Below, piece after piece: positions 35,288 through 43,828 of a stretch of 64,000 bases of DNA. This DNA is from Methylobrevis albus (GTDB lineage Bacteria > Pseudomonadota > Alphaproteobacteria > Rhizobiales > Pleomorphomonadaceae), in NCBI RefSeq assembly GCF_015904235.1, contig NZ_JADZLT010000050.1:124001-188000 (forward strand), written 5' to 3'. Below the pieces are notes generated by a model, which saw nothing but the letters and a program-made list of their open reading frames with translations, was not told the DNA's origin and ran no database searches. The number at the start of each line of letters is the position of its first letter. The stretch's first letter is position 1. Made by a program: the position numbers and the translations under genes.

Positions 35288-35494
35288 GTGGCGGCTCCGA
35301 CCCCTCCGCCATGCTGATCTCGCACACTTAAATGTTCATTGACGCACTGCTTGCGCAGCGAAGCATTTTCGGCGGCGCGCTTCACGAAGCGGTGACAACA
35401 GGCGGGTCGCGATTTGAATTCGGTCCGCGCGAAGACATGCAATTGTCGTCCGGCTGGAAGATGTATTCTATCCGGGAAGAATAGGGAGGGGACG

Positions 35495-35917
35495 ATGAAG
35501 TACCGATGGCTCGCAGCCTTGGCGGCTGCGGCGATGTGGCCGGCCGCGCCGGCCGTTGCCGAGACGCGTGTGCAGGTGACGGGGGAACTGGTCGACACCT
35601 GGTGCGCGGTGACCGGCATCATGTTCGCCTATGGCACGGCGCACCACCAGTGCGCGGTCTGGTGCGCGGTCGGCGGCATTCCGGTCAGCATCCGCGATGC
35701 CGACGGCAACTTCTACATGGTGCTCAGGCTCGGTGACGACGACGTCTCGGTGGCGAACCCGAAGCTGGTGACGATCCAGAGCCATCAGGTGACCGTGGAC
35801 GGCGAACTGCTCGAGCGCGACGGGGTCAAGTACCTGCTCGTCGACGCCGTCGCCGACGACAAGGGCATCGTCAACCTCACCCACGACGAGAACGGCATCG
35901 TGCCGTTCGGGGAGTGA
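35495..35917 (+). CDS. Periplasmic cysteine/histidine protein, first of SCO1 unit
   Basis: This 140-residue protein has a signal peptide (cleavage near Val21-Ala22/Glu23) and a small mature domain with a possible metal site: Cys37, His50, His51, Cys53 and Cys57 (HHQCAVWC at 50-57). The rest looks like a beta-rich fold ending in DENGIVPFGE. Its layout G-x-V-D-x-x-C and VTVDG resembles the next gene's product, so the two are probably paralogues. GGGAGGGG precedes the ATG at 35495. It is followed after 5 nt by that gene and then SCO1, hinting at copper or thiol chemistry in the periplasm; the function itself is unknown. Confidence 0.75.
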   Translation: MKYRWLAALAAAAMWPAAPAVAETRVQVTGELVDTWCAVTGIMFAYGTAHHQCAVWCAVGGIPVSIRDADGNFYMVLRLGDDDVSVANPKLVTIQSHQVTVDGELLERDGVKYLLVDAVADDKGIVNLTHDENGIVPFGE

Positions 35918-35922
35918 TCGCC

Positions 35923-36432
35923 ATGCAGCGTGCTTTCGCCGCCCTCGCGGCCCTCCCCCTGCTTCTCGCGACGCCTGTTCTTGCCGCCGACGGCTGGGGC
36001 ATCGAGCACGAGGAACTCGTCACCCTCGACGGCACGGTCGTCGACCTGCTGTGCACGCTGAAGGGCGACTGCGCGCCAGACTGCGGCGGCGGCAAGCGCC
36101 AGCTCGGCCTGCTCACCGGCGACGGCAAGCTGCTCGCCGCCGCCAAGGGCAACGTGTTCTTCGCCGGCGCCGTCGTCGATCTCGCGCCGCTCTGCGGCCA
36201 GACCGTCACGGTCGACGGGCTGCTGATCGCCAACCCCGCGATGTCGCTGCTCTTCGTGCAGAACCTGAAGACCGCCGCCGACGCCGAGCTGAAGCCGGCC
36301 GATGCCTTCATCACGGACTGGACCGCGAAAAACGGCGCCACCGACGAGTGGTACCGCGCCGACCCGCAGGTGCAGGCGACGATCGAAGCGAACGGCGTGT
36401 TCGGCATCCCGGGACTGGCGGTGGATCCGTGA
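35923..36432 (+). CDS. Periplasmic cysteine protein, second of SCO1 unit
   Basis: The 169-residue protein has a signal peptide ending near ALA-A at residues 20-22. Mature motifs are DGTVVDLLCTLKGDC (Cys44, Cys50), Cys54 and Cys91, followed by VTVDG. The layout matches the preceding gene's product, though the histidine pair is absent. I chose the ATG at 35923; a GTG at 35914 overlapping the previous stop is a possible alternative. Its stop overlaps the SCO1 start (GTGA), so the two are likely coupled. Function unknown. Confidence 0.75.
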   Translation: MQRAFAALAALPLLLATPVLAADGWGIEHEELVTLDGTVVDLLCTLKGDCAPDCGGGKRQLGLLTGDGKLLAAAKGNVFFAGAVVDLAPLCGQTVTVDGLLIANPAMSLLFVQNLKTAADAELKPADAFITDWTAKNGATDEWYRADPQVQATIEANGVFGIPGLAVDP

Positions 36433-37103
36433 CGGCGGGCTTCGCCACCGGGCCGCGGCCGCTGCCGTCGCGGCGGTCGGTGCTGTCCGGGCTCGGATTT
36501 GCCACCGCCTGCGGCCTCGCCGGTCTCAGGCCTGCCGCAGCGCACGAGGCCCATGGGGCGGCGGCCGTGCCGGTCGATCCGCTCGCCGGCCGCTTCGGCG
36601 GGCCGTTCACGCTGACGAGCCACCGCGGCACGCGGGTGAGCGACACCGACTTTCGCGGCGCGCTCATGCTGGTCTACTTCGGCTTCACCCACTGCGTCGA
36701 CGTCTGCCCGGTCGACCTCGCCGTGCAGCAGGGGGCGCTCGCCGAAATCGGCGACCTCGCCTCCCGGATCCAGCCGCTGTTCATCACGGTCGACCCGGCC
36801 CGCGACACGCCCGAGGTGCTGGCCAGCTATCTCGCCCCGTTTCATCCCGCGACGCTCGGGCTGACGGGAACGGAAGCGGAGATCGCCGCGGTGGCGAAAG
36901 CCTACCGGGTGCATCGCCGCCGGGTGCCGCTGGACGGGCCGGAGGCCGAGCACCTGCGCGACGCGGCGGGGGCCTACATCGTCGACCACGGCGCGCTGAC
37001 GTTCCTGATGGGCCCCGACGGGCGTTTCCTGACGCTCGTCCCGCACGGCGCCGGCATCGACCGGCTGGCGACCCTGCTCGCCGGTTATGCCGCGAAGGCG
37101 TAG
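36429..37103 (+). CDS. SCO1/SenC copper chaperone-like protein
   Basis: This 224-residue protein has a twin-arginine-like leader (RRSVLSGLGFATACGLAG) and a thioredoxin fold. The SCO copper site is complete: Cys89 and Cys93 in THCVDVCP, and His187 in IVDHGAL. SCO proteins deliver copper to, or reduce, the CuA site of cytochrome c oxidase. The GTG at 36429 overlaps the preceding stop by four bases. No oxidase genes are near, so the partner may be the product of the two upstream genes or a distant oxidase. Confidence 0.9.
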   Translation: MTAGFATGPRPLPSRRSVLSGLGFATACGLAGLRPAAAHEAHGAAAVPVDPLAGRFGGPFTLTSHRGTRVSDTDFRGALMLVYFGFTHCVDVCPVDLAVQQGALAEIGDLASRIQPLFITVDPARDTPEVLASYLAPFHPATLGLTGTEAEIAAVAKAYRVHRRRVPLDGPEAEHLRDAAGAYIVDHGALTFLMGPDGRFLTLVPHGAGIDRLATLLAGYAAKA

Positions 37104-37122
37104 CGGCGGCCACGCATCGGAT

Positions 37123-37139
37123 CATGACAGACTGTCATG
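37123..37139. promoter_or_regulatory. Palindrome upstream of the TRAP operon
   Basis: CATGACA at 37123-37129 and TGTCATG at 37133-37139 form a perfect inverted repeat around GAC. It lies between SCO1 and the TRAP operon and looks like a repressor operator, but the protein is not known. Confidence 0.45.
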
Positions 37140-37203
37140 GTTCGGTGCGGTTCCGGCGTTGCGTCCGGCGGCTCCGAGGGATGAACTCGGTGACACCGAA
37201 CCA
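37138..37203. promoter_or_regulatory. Distant 10-bp inverted repeat in the TRAP leader
   Basis: TGGTTCGGTG at 37138-37147 is exactly complementary to CACCGAACCA at 37194-37203. The right arm ends 3 nt before the GGGGA ribosome-binding site of dctP. The arms could be paired operator sites or a leader-RNA stem. Confidence 0.4.
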
Positions 37204-37218
37204 GCGGGGAACAACAAA

Positions 37219-38214
37219 ATGACCAGCAACAGAAATTCCAGGACCACGATCGCCGCCACCCTCCTCGGCGCGCTCGCCGCGTCGCTGCTGTCGGGCAGCG
37301 CGCTCGCCGCCGAGACGCTGCGGCTCGCCCACGCTTCGAGCTCGCAGAGCCTGATCCAGGACGCCGTGGTGATGTTCGCCGACAAGCTGTCGGCGGCGAC
37401 AGGCGGCGACGTCACCGTGCAGATCTTCCCCGACGCCCAGCTCGGCGACGAGGGCCCGATCGCCGAGGGCGTCGGCGGCGGCTCGATCGACATCGGCCTC
37501 GGCGGCGTCGCCGACCCGATCGACCCGAAGCTCAACGTCGTGACGCTGCCGTTCCTGTTCAGCGATGCGACCGCGGCGCACGCCTTCCTCGACGGCCCGG
37601 TCGGCCAGAAGGTGTTCGCCACCGGCGCCGACAACGGCTTCCTGATGCTCGGCGCGCTCGACAGCGGCTTCCGCCAGTTCGCCACCACCTCGAAGGCGAT
37701 CGCGACGCCGGCCGACATCGCGGGCATGAAGCTGCGCACGCCGCCGAACCCGGTGATCCTCGCCACCATGAAGGCGCTCGGCGCGCTGCCGCAGTCGATC
37801 CCGTTCGGCGAGGTCTATACCGCGCTGCAGTCGAACGTCGTCGACGGCGTCGAGCCGGAGATCCGCGATTTCTACGACCAGAAGTGGTATGAATCGACGA
37901 AGTATCTCTCGGTCTCCAACTACATCTGGACGCCGAACTACTGGTTCATGAACAAGGACCGCTTCGACGCCCTGACGGAAGAGCAGCAGGCCGCGGTGAA
38001 GACGGCCGCCACCGAGACGATCGCCTGGTATCGCACCGCCCTCGACGGCGCCTATGCCAAGGTGACCGCCGAACTCGAGGCGAACGGCGTCGCCGTCAAC
38101 ACCGTCGACACCGGCCCGTTCCGCGCGATGGTCGACCCGGTCTACGAGCAGTTCGGCGCCGAGTGGGGCACGGACTTCGTCGCCGAAGTGCGCGCCGCCG
38201 CGTCCGGCTCCTGA
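37219..38214 (+). CDS. TRAP transporter substrate-binding protein DctP
   Basis: This 331-residue periplasmic protein has a signal peptide ending near ALAA at residues 28-31 and the DctP fold. It includes the substrate-carboxylate arginine in GMKLRTPPNPV and the typical FPDAQLGDEGPIAEGV segment. It captures a carboxylated substrate and delivers it to the DctQM permease. The ATG at 37219 has GGGGA 8 nt upstream. It leads the operon dctP-dctQ-dctM-aminotransferase. The substrate is not known; an amino or keto acid fits the next gene. Confidence 0.93.
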   Translation: MTSNRNSRTTIAATLLGALAASLLSGSALAAETLRLAHASSSQSLIQDAVVMFADKLSAATGGDVTVQIFPDAQLGDEGPIAEGVGGGSIDIGLGGVADPIDPKLNVVTLPFLFSDATAAHAFLDGPVGQKVFATGADNGFLMLGALDSGFRQFATTSKAIATPADIAGMKLRTPPNPVILATMKALGALPQSIPFGEVYTALQSNVVDGVEPEIRDFYDQKWYESTKYLSVSNYIWTPNYWFMNKDRFDALTEEQQAAVKTAATETIAWYRTALDGAYAKVTAELEANGVAVNTVDTGPFRAMVDPVYEQFGAEWGTDFVAEVRAAASGS

Positions 38215-38279
38215 TCCCGGAACGATCGCCCAGCCCGCCGCGGCGCTGCTTTGGCGCCGTGGCGGCCCTTCGACCGACG

Positions 38280-38843
38280 ATGCCGGAACCCTCGCCCGTG
38301 ACCCATATGCCGCCAACGCCCGGCGCTGCCGACATCGCCGAGCGCGTCGTCGGCCGGACCGGGCAACTCCTCGCCGTGCTCGGCGTCGCCGCCTTTGCGG
38401 TGACGCTGTCGTCAACCGTGCTCGGCGTGCTCGCCCGCTTCTTCGCCCTCCGCGGTCTCGAGTGGACCTTCGAGGTCGCCGCGATCGGCTTCCTCTGGAC
38501 GACCTTCCTCGGCGCGGCGCTGGCCGAAACCCGGGGTGAAAACGTCGCCTTCGCGCTGTTCTCCGACCGCGCCCGCGGCGGCCTCAAGCGCGCGCTGCGC
38601 ATCGGGGCGGCGGTCGTGCTCGCGGTGCTCGCCGTCAAGCTCGCCTGGAGCGCCGGCCTCGTCGTCAACCGCTCCGGCCACGTGCCCACCCCGCTGCTGC
38701 GCTGGCCGAACGCGGTGATCAGCCTGTCGCTGCTCGCCTTCGCGCTGGCCGCGATGCTGATCGCCGGCTGCCGCATCGTGTCGGCGCTGCGCGATGACAA
38801 CGAGCCGTCCGCGGCTCCCGCCGACGGGGAGACCGGCCGATGA
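38280..38843 (+). CDS. TRAP transporter small permease DctQ
   Basis: The 187-residue protein has four hydrophobic segments and the DctQ pattern (SSTVLGVLARFF, then EWTFEVAAIGFLWTTFLGAA). It forms the small membrane subunit of the TRAP transporter. I chose the ATG at 38280; the sequence before it is Arg/Pro-rich and overlaps dctP. Its stop overlaps the dctM start by four bases. Confidence 0.9.
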   Translation: MPEPSPVTHMPPTPGAADIAERVVGRTGQLLAVLGVAAFAVTLSSTVLGVLARFFALRGLEWTFEVAAIGFLWTTFLGAALAETRGENVAFALFSDRARGGLKRALRIGAAVVLAVLAVKLAWSAGLVVNRSGHVPTPLLRWPNAVISLSLLAFALAAMLIAGCRIVSALRDDNEPSAAPADGETGR

Positions 38844-40126
38844 CCATCGCCATCCTGTTTGCCGCCTTCTTCGCCGCGCTCGCCGCCGGGGTGCCGGTCG
38901 TCTGGAGCATGGGCATCGCCAGCGTCGCGGCGCTCACCTTCGGTGATCTTTCCGTGCCGGCGGTGTGGTACGCGCAGCAGACGATCCGCGGCGCCGACAG
39001 CCTGTCGCTCGCCGCGATCCCGCTGTTCCTGTTCGCCGGCGAGATCATGAACCGCGGCGGCCTCACCGGCCGCATCATGCGCCTCGCGGGACACCTCTTC
39101 GGCCGCTTCACCGGCGGCATGGGCCTCGTCAACGTCGCCACCGCCTTCGTCTACGGCGGCATCAGCGGCTCGGCGACCGCCGACACCGGCGCCGTCGCCA
39201 AGCTGATGGTGGACGAGATGGAGGAGCGCGGCTATCCGCGCGCCTTCTCCGCCGCCCTCACCGCCGCCTCGGGCACGCTCGGCATCATCGTGCCGCCGAG
39301 CGTCGTCTTCATCATGTACGGGGTGCTGACCAACACCTCGATCGCCGGCCTGTTCCTCGCCGGCATCCTGCCCGGCATCGTGATCGCCGCGCTGTTCATG
39401 CTGACGAGCTACATCGTCGGCCGTCGCAACGGCTGGCGCGGTATGGAGGTGACCGGCGGGTTCGCGAGCTTCCGTCGCGATTTTGTCGCCGCCTTGCCGG
39501 CGCTCGGCATGCCGGTGTTCGTGCTCGGCAGCATCCTCGGCGGCTTCGCTACCGCGACCGAGGCGGCCGCGCTGGCGGTGCTCTATGCCTTCGCCGTCGG
39601 CGTCGGGCTCTACCGCGAGTTCCGCCTGCGCGACCTCTGGCCGGCGGCGGTGGAAACGGTCACCGCGACCGGGGCGATCATGATGATCATGGCGCTCGCG
39701 ACGCCCTTCGCCTGGATCCTCACCGTCGAGCAACTGCCGACCCAGGCCGCCGCCTTCATCACCGGCCTCGACGTCGGCACCGCCGGGCGGATCGTGCTCG
39801 TCGTGCTGCTGCTGCTCTTCACCGGCCTCTGGCTCGACCTCGGCCCGGCGCTGATCATCCTCGCGCCGATCCTGGCGCCGATCCTCGCCGAGGCGGGCAT
39901 CGGCCCGTTCCAGTCGGGCGTGCTGATGTCGGTGGCGCTCGGGATCGGACTCTACACGCCCCCCGTCGGGACCAACATCTTCGTCGTCTGCAACATCGCC
40001 CGCGTCGACATGTGGTCGGTCTCCAAGCGGCTGGTGCCGTTCTGGATCGCCAGTGTCGTCGTGCTCATTCTCCTGGTGCTGTTCCCGTTCCTGACGGAAT
40101 GGCTGCCGCGTCTGCTCAGGACCTGA
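38840..40126 (+). CDS. TRAP transporter large permease DctM
   Basis: This 428-residue inner-membrane protein has about 12 hydrophobic segments and DctM signatures such as YGGISGSATADTGAVAKLM and GIIVPPSVVFIMYG. It uses the sodium or proton gradient to move substrate handed over by DctP. It starts in an ATGA overlap with dctQ, and the aminotransferase gene follows its stop by 5 nt. Confidence 0.95.
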   Translation: MTIAILFAAFFAALAAGVPVVWSMGIASVAALTFGDLSVPAVWYAQQTIRGADSLSLAAIPLFLFAGEIMNRGGLTGRIMRLAGHLFGRFTGGMGLVNVATAFVYGGISGSATADTGAVAKLMVDEMEERGYPRAFSAALTAASGTLGIIVPPSVVFIMYGVLTNTSIAGLFLAGILPGIVIAALFMLTSYIVGRRNGWRGMEVTGGFASFRRDFVAALPALGMPVFVLGSILGGFATATEAAALAVLYAFAVGVGLYREFRLRDLWPAAVETVTATGAIMMIMALATPFAWILTVEQLPTQAAAFITGLDVGTAGRIVLVVLLLLFTGLWLDLGPALIILAPILAPILAEAGIGPFQSGVLMSVALGIGLYTPPVGTNIFVVCNIARVDMWSVSKRLVPFWIASVVVLILLVLFPFLTEWLPRLLRT

Positions 40127-40131
40127 ACGCC

Positions 40132-41355
40132 ATGCGCCATCTCGTCGGCGGAATCTCCAGCGCCGGACGCGCCGTCCCGGCGCTCGACGGCACGCCCTTC
40201 ATCGTCGCCCGTGCGGCCGGTCCCTACCTCTGGGACGACCGCGGCCGGCGCTACGTCGACACCGCGCTCGGCTTCGGTGCGACGATCCTCGGCCATGCGC
40301 CGGCGACCGTCGTCGCCGCGGTGGCAGTGGCGATGGCGGACGGCGCTTCGCCCGCCTTCGCGCACGACCGCGAGGAACAGGCCGCCGCGGCGCTCGCCGC
40401 GCTGACCGGGCCGCTGTCGCAGGTGGTGTTCACCAGCACCGGCAGCGAGGCGGTGCACCTCGCCTGCCGCATCGCCCGCGCCGTCACCGGCCGGACGCTG
40501 ATCGCGAAAGCCGCCGCCGGCTTCGACGGCTGGTACGACGACGTCGCCTTCGGCAACGCCGGCGCGCCCGAGGCGGCGATGACCGACAACACCCGGCCCC
40601 GGCGCGGCCGCACCACGCTGCTGCGCTACAACGACTTCACCGACGTCGAGGCGCTGTTCGCCGAGACGCCGGACATCGCCGCGGTGATCGTCGAGCCGAT
40701 GATGGCGAACGCCGGCTGCATCGTCGCCGACCCCGGCTATCTCGCCCATGTCGCCGAAGTCGCCCGCCGCCACGGCGCGCTGGTGATCGCCGACGAGGTG
40801 CTGATGGGTTTTCGCATCGCGCCCGGTCTCGCGAGCCACCGGCTGGGGTTCGAGCCGGATCTCGCGACCGTCGGCAAGGCGATCGGCAGCGGCGTCGCGG
40901 TCGCCGCCGTCGTCGGCCGGCCCGAGGTGATGATCGCCGGCGAGGACGGCCGCGCCTCGCGCGGCGGCACCTACGCCGGCAACCCGGTCGCCGCCGCCGC
41001 GGTGATCGCGACGCTCGCCGAGTTGCCGCTGATCGACTATCCCGGCCTCGTCGCGCGCGGCGACGGCCTGCGCGCTGCGATCGAGCGAAGCTTCGCCGAG
41101 GCGGGCACCAAGGTCGCCACCGCCGGCTATGGCACTGTGTTCACGGTGTGGTTCGCGGATGCGGCGCCGCGCAGCTATGCCGAGGCCCACGCCCGGCTGC
41201 GGCCGGAGCGCTCGGCGGCGCTGCACGCCGCGCTCAGGCGGCACGGCGTGATGACGATGCCCTCACCCTACGGCCGGCTCTACCTCTCGTCGGCCCACGA
41301 TGCCGGCGTCATCTCGGAACTCGCGGGGGCGTTCGCGGCCGCCGCGGCCGGCTGA
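40132..41355 (+). CDS. Class III PLP aminotransferase, HemL-like
   Basis: The 407-residue protein is a fold-type I, class III aminotransferase. PLP sites are TGSEA at 103-107, Asp221 (IADEVLMGF), the Schiff-base Lys249 (TVGKAIGSG) and Thr280. It is related to glutamate-1-semialdehyde aminomutase, but its place in a TRAP operon points to a catabolic aminotransferase acting on the imported compound. The ATG at 40132 lies 5 nt after dctM. Its last 76 bases overlap the convergent LysR gene. Confidence 0.85.
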   Translation: MRHLVGGISSAGRAVPALDGTPFIVARAAGPYLWDDRGRRYVDTALGFGATILGHAPATVVAAVAVAMADGASPAFAHDREEQAAAALAALTGPLSQVVFTSTGSEAVHLACRIARAVTGRTLIAKAAAGFDGWYDDVAFGNAGAPEAAMTDNTRPRRGRTTLLRYNDFTDVEALFAETPDIAAVIVEPMMANAGCIVADPGYLAHVAEVARRHGALVIADEVLMGFRIAPGLASHRLGFEPDLATVGKAIGSGVAVAAVVGRPEVMIAGEDGRASRGGTYAGNPVAAAAVIATLAELPLIDYPGLVARGDGLRAAIERSFAEAGTKVATAGYGTVFTVWFADAAPRSYAEAHARLRPERSAALHAALRRHGVMTMPSPYGRLYLSSAHDAGVISELAGAFAAAAAG

Positions 41356-42200
41356 TCGCAGAATTCGGTCAGCAGGAAGCGGCGCAGGCGGCGCACCGGG
41401 GCGCGCGGCGCGTCGCCGGTGATGACGGCGAGCTCGACGGGCGGCAGCGGCGGCAGGCCGGCATCGTCCTCGACGATGCGCAGGCCCGGGGGCACGACAG
41501 ACGCCGGCAGCGCCGTCACCGCCTTGCCGAGCGCGATCGCCGACTGGATCGACGGCAGGTGCGACGAGGTCCAGGCGAGGCGCCAGCTTCGCCCGGCGCG
41601 CGCCAGCGCCTCGATGACGTGCGGCCGGGCGCGGCAGGTCTCGGGGAAGAGGGCGAGGGGCAGCGGCCGCTCGCGCTCGAGCGGGCGATCGGGCGGCGCC
41701 ACCCAGACGAGGCGTTCGCGGCGGAGATAGTCGCCGGTCTCGCCGGCCCGCTCGCGGGTGATCACCGCGATGTCGATCTCGCCGGTCGCGACCAGCTTCT
41801 CGAGCCGGGTGGAAAAGTCACAGAGGATTTCGGTGCGGATGCCGGGGTTCTCGTCGGTGAAGCCCTCGATCAGCTTCGGGCCGAAGACGCCGAGATAGTC
41901 GTCGGGCATGCCGACCAGCACGCGCCCGCGCAGCCGGTCGCCTTGAAGTGTGGCGAGGGCCCGGCCCTCGATCGCCAGCATCTCGCGGGCGGGGCCGATC
42001 AGCAGTTCCCCGGCGGGGGTGAGGCGGAGCTCGCGGCGCGAGCGGTCGATCAGCTTCTCGCCGAGCCGCTGTTCGAAGCGCGACAGCGCCACGCTGACCG
42101 CCGACTGCGTCTTGGCGAGCCGCGTCGCGGCCGCGGTGAAGCCGCCGGCATCGACGACGGCGACGAAGACGGCAAGGGCTTCGGTGTCGAGATGCTGCAT
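41280..42200 (-). CDS. LysR-family regulator converging on the TRAP operon
   Basis: The 306-residue LysR protein has its HTH in residues 1-65 (LDTEALAVFVAVVDAGGFTA, then KTQSAVSVALSRFEQRLG). The effector domain ends around residue 280, with a 25-residue Ala-rich tail. That tail lies inside the antisense 3' end of the aminotransferase gene. It resembles the VtlR/LsrB-like protein at 9270 in the segment GRVLVGMPDDY. It may regulate the TRAP operon, but it is not divergent from it, so this is weak inference. Confidence 0.88.
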   Translation of the reverse strand: MQHLDTEALAVFVAVVDAGGFTAAATRLAKTQSAVSVALSRFEQRLGEKLIDRSRRELRLTPAGELLIGPAREMLAIEGRALATLQGDRLRGRVLVGMPDDYLGVFGPKLIEGFTDENPGIRTEILCDFSTRLEKLVATGEIDIAVITRERAGETGDYLRRERLVWVAPPDRPLERERPLPLALFPETCRARPHVIEALARAGRSWRLAWTSSHLPSIQSAIALGKAVTALPASVVPPGLRIVEDDAGLPPLPPVELAVITGDAPRAPVRRLRRFLLTEFCDQPAAAAANAPASSEMTPASWADER

Positions 42201-42214
42201 GGTCCGACCGTTAA

Positions 42215-42242
42215 AGGCCGGCCCAGGGAACCGGGCCGGCCT
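42215..42242 (-). terminator. Hairpin terminator after the DUF2076 gene
   Basis: AGGCCGGCCC at 42215-42224 pairs with GGGCCGGCCT at 42233-42242 around an 8-nt loop. On the minus strand it is followed by TTTAA, about 90 nt after the DUF2076 stop. It likely ends that transcript before the LysR gene. Confidence 0.6.
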
Positions 42243-42334
42243 GTTTCACGATCGCCAGTCTAGATCAGCGGCGCCCCGGCGCGAAGTCCTCGCAACGCGG
42301 GATCCGCGTCCCGGCCGCAGCCGGGCGGCAGCGG

Positions 42335-42925
42335 TCAGAATTCGTCGCCGCCGAAGTCGAACCCGCCACCGTCGTCGAAGCCGCCGCCGGTGTCCTCGGT
42401 CGCCGCCGCGTCTTCCGCGCCGGCGTCGGCTGTCTCGGCCGCCTGGGCCTCGTCGCCGGCGAACATGCCGCCGAGCATGTTGGCGAGCATCATGCCGCCG
42501 GCAACGCCGACCGCGGTCTGCGCCGCGCCGGCGAGAAAGCCGCCGCCGGCCGGGCGACCGGCCTGGGCCGCGGCGCCCGCGGCACCGGCGCCATAGGCAC
42601 CGCCGCGGTTCGCGCCGCCGATCGAGGGCACGCTGCGCGGTGCCGCCGAGCGGCTGCCGCCGCCGAACAGACCGCCGAACAGGCCGCCGGAGCTGCGGCC
42701 GCGCTCGGCCTCCTGCTCCAATTCGGTGATGCGCTGCTTGGCGGCTTCGAGCGCCTGCTCCTGCACGATGATGGTCTGCGCCATGTAGTAGGGCGCGCCG
42801 GGCTGCGAGGCGAGCTGCTGGCCGATGAAGCCCTCGGCCTCCGGGTCGCGCGGCGCGGCGGTGCGCTCGACTTCGGACAGGCGGCCGAAGAGGCCGCGGA
42901 TCAGATCCTGCTCTTCGCGATTCAT
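42335..42925 (-). CDS. DUF2076 domain protein
   Basis: This 196-residue protein has the DUF2076 layout: MNREEQDLIRGLFGRLSEVE, a coiled-coil segment near 50-75, then Gly/Ala-rich low complexity and an acidic Gly/Asp/Phe tail (FDDGGGFDFGGDEF). The family is described as periplasmic ligand-binding sensor-like, but this protein has no clear signal peptide and no experimental role. AGGGAG lies upstream of the ATG. It lies downstream of the BI-1 gene on the same strand. Confidence 0.85.
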   Translation of the reverse strand: MNREEQDLIRGLFGRLSEVERTAAPRDPEAEGFIGQQLASQPGAPYYMAQTIIVQEQALEAAKQRITELEQEAERGRSSGGLFGGLFGGGSRSAAPRSVPSIGGANRGGAYGAGAAGAAAQAGRPAGGGFLAGAAQTAVGVAGGMMLANMLGGMFAGDEAQAAETADAGAEDAAATEDTGGGFDDGGGFDFGGDEF

Positions 42926-43033
42926 GTCGGGTTCACTCCCTTGGGATCGTCAACTGCCCCGCCGCACCAACGCGCGGCAGGGGCTCGTCGTTCCGGACGA
43001 TCGCGGCGCGTTCGCCGACGATCGGGCCGCGGC

Positions 43034-43756
43034 TTATTCCTCGCGCGTGCCGGTGAGGTGCAGCAGCATCTGGAACAGGTTGATGAAGTTCAGGTAGAGC
43101 GACAGCGCCGCCATCACCGCGATCTTCTGGTTGGCGTCCTCGCCGTAATGCTCGGCGTAGGTCTCCTTGATGCGCTGGGTGTCGTAGGCGGTGAGGCCGG
43201 TGAACACCACGACGCCGATCACCGAGATGGCGAACTGCAGCGCGCTCGAGCCGAGGAAGATGTTGACGATGCTCGCGATCACGATGCCGATCAGGCCCAT
43301 GAACAGGAACGAGCCCATCTTCGAGAGGTCGGCCTTGGTGGTGTAGCCCCAGAGGCTCATCGCGCCGAACATGGTGGCGGTGATGAAGAAGGTGCGCGCG
43401 ATGCTCGCCCCGGTGAAGACCAGGAAGATCGAGGCCATCGACAGGCCCATCACGGCGCAGAACGCCCAGAACGTGCCCATCACCGCGCCGGTCGACATCT
43501 TGTCGAAGCGGAACGACAGGAACATCACGAAGCCGAGCGGCGCCAGCATCACCACCCACTTCAGCGGCGAGCCGAAGATCGGCATGTAGAGCGCCGGCGT
43601 CGACGAGACGATGAAGGCGATGAGGCCGGTCATCACCAGGCCGAGGCCCATGTAGTTGTAGACGCGCAGCATGTGTGCGCGCAGGCCCTCGTCGAAGAGG
43701 GCGCCGGCCTCGCGGCCGTAGGCGCCGGTCGAGAAGGCGGAGTTGCGATCGATCAT
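43034..43756 (-). CDS. Bax inhibitor-1/YccA family membrane protein
   Basis: The 240-residue protein has seven hydrophobic segments and BI-1 signatures: RTFFITATMFGAMSLWGYTT in the middle and GLTAYDTQRIKE near the C-terminus, where acidic residues form the calcium/pH gate in homologues. Bacterial members are linked to membrane protein quality control (YccA inhibits FtsH) or calcium leak. It lies 72 bp after the anti-sigma gene on the same strand. Confidence 0.93.
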   Translation of the reverse strand: MIDRNSAFSTGAYGREAGALFDEGLRAHMLRVYNYMGLGLVMTGLIAFIVSSTPALYMPIFGSPLKWVVMLAPLGFVMFLSFRFDKMSTGAVMGTFWAFCAVMGLSMASIFLVFTGASIARTFFITATMFGAMSLWGYTTKADLSKMGSFLFMGLIGIVIASIVNIFLGSSALQFAISVIGVVVFTGLTAYDTQRIKETYAEHYGEDANQKIAVMAALSLYLNFINLFQMLLHLTGTREE

Positions 43757-43828
43757 GAGGACTCCCGTCGGTTCGGATTGCGGACGGGCGCCGCCCGGGG
43801 GCGACGCCGATACGGTCGAGGTTTCAGG

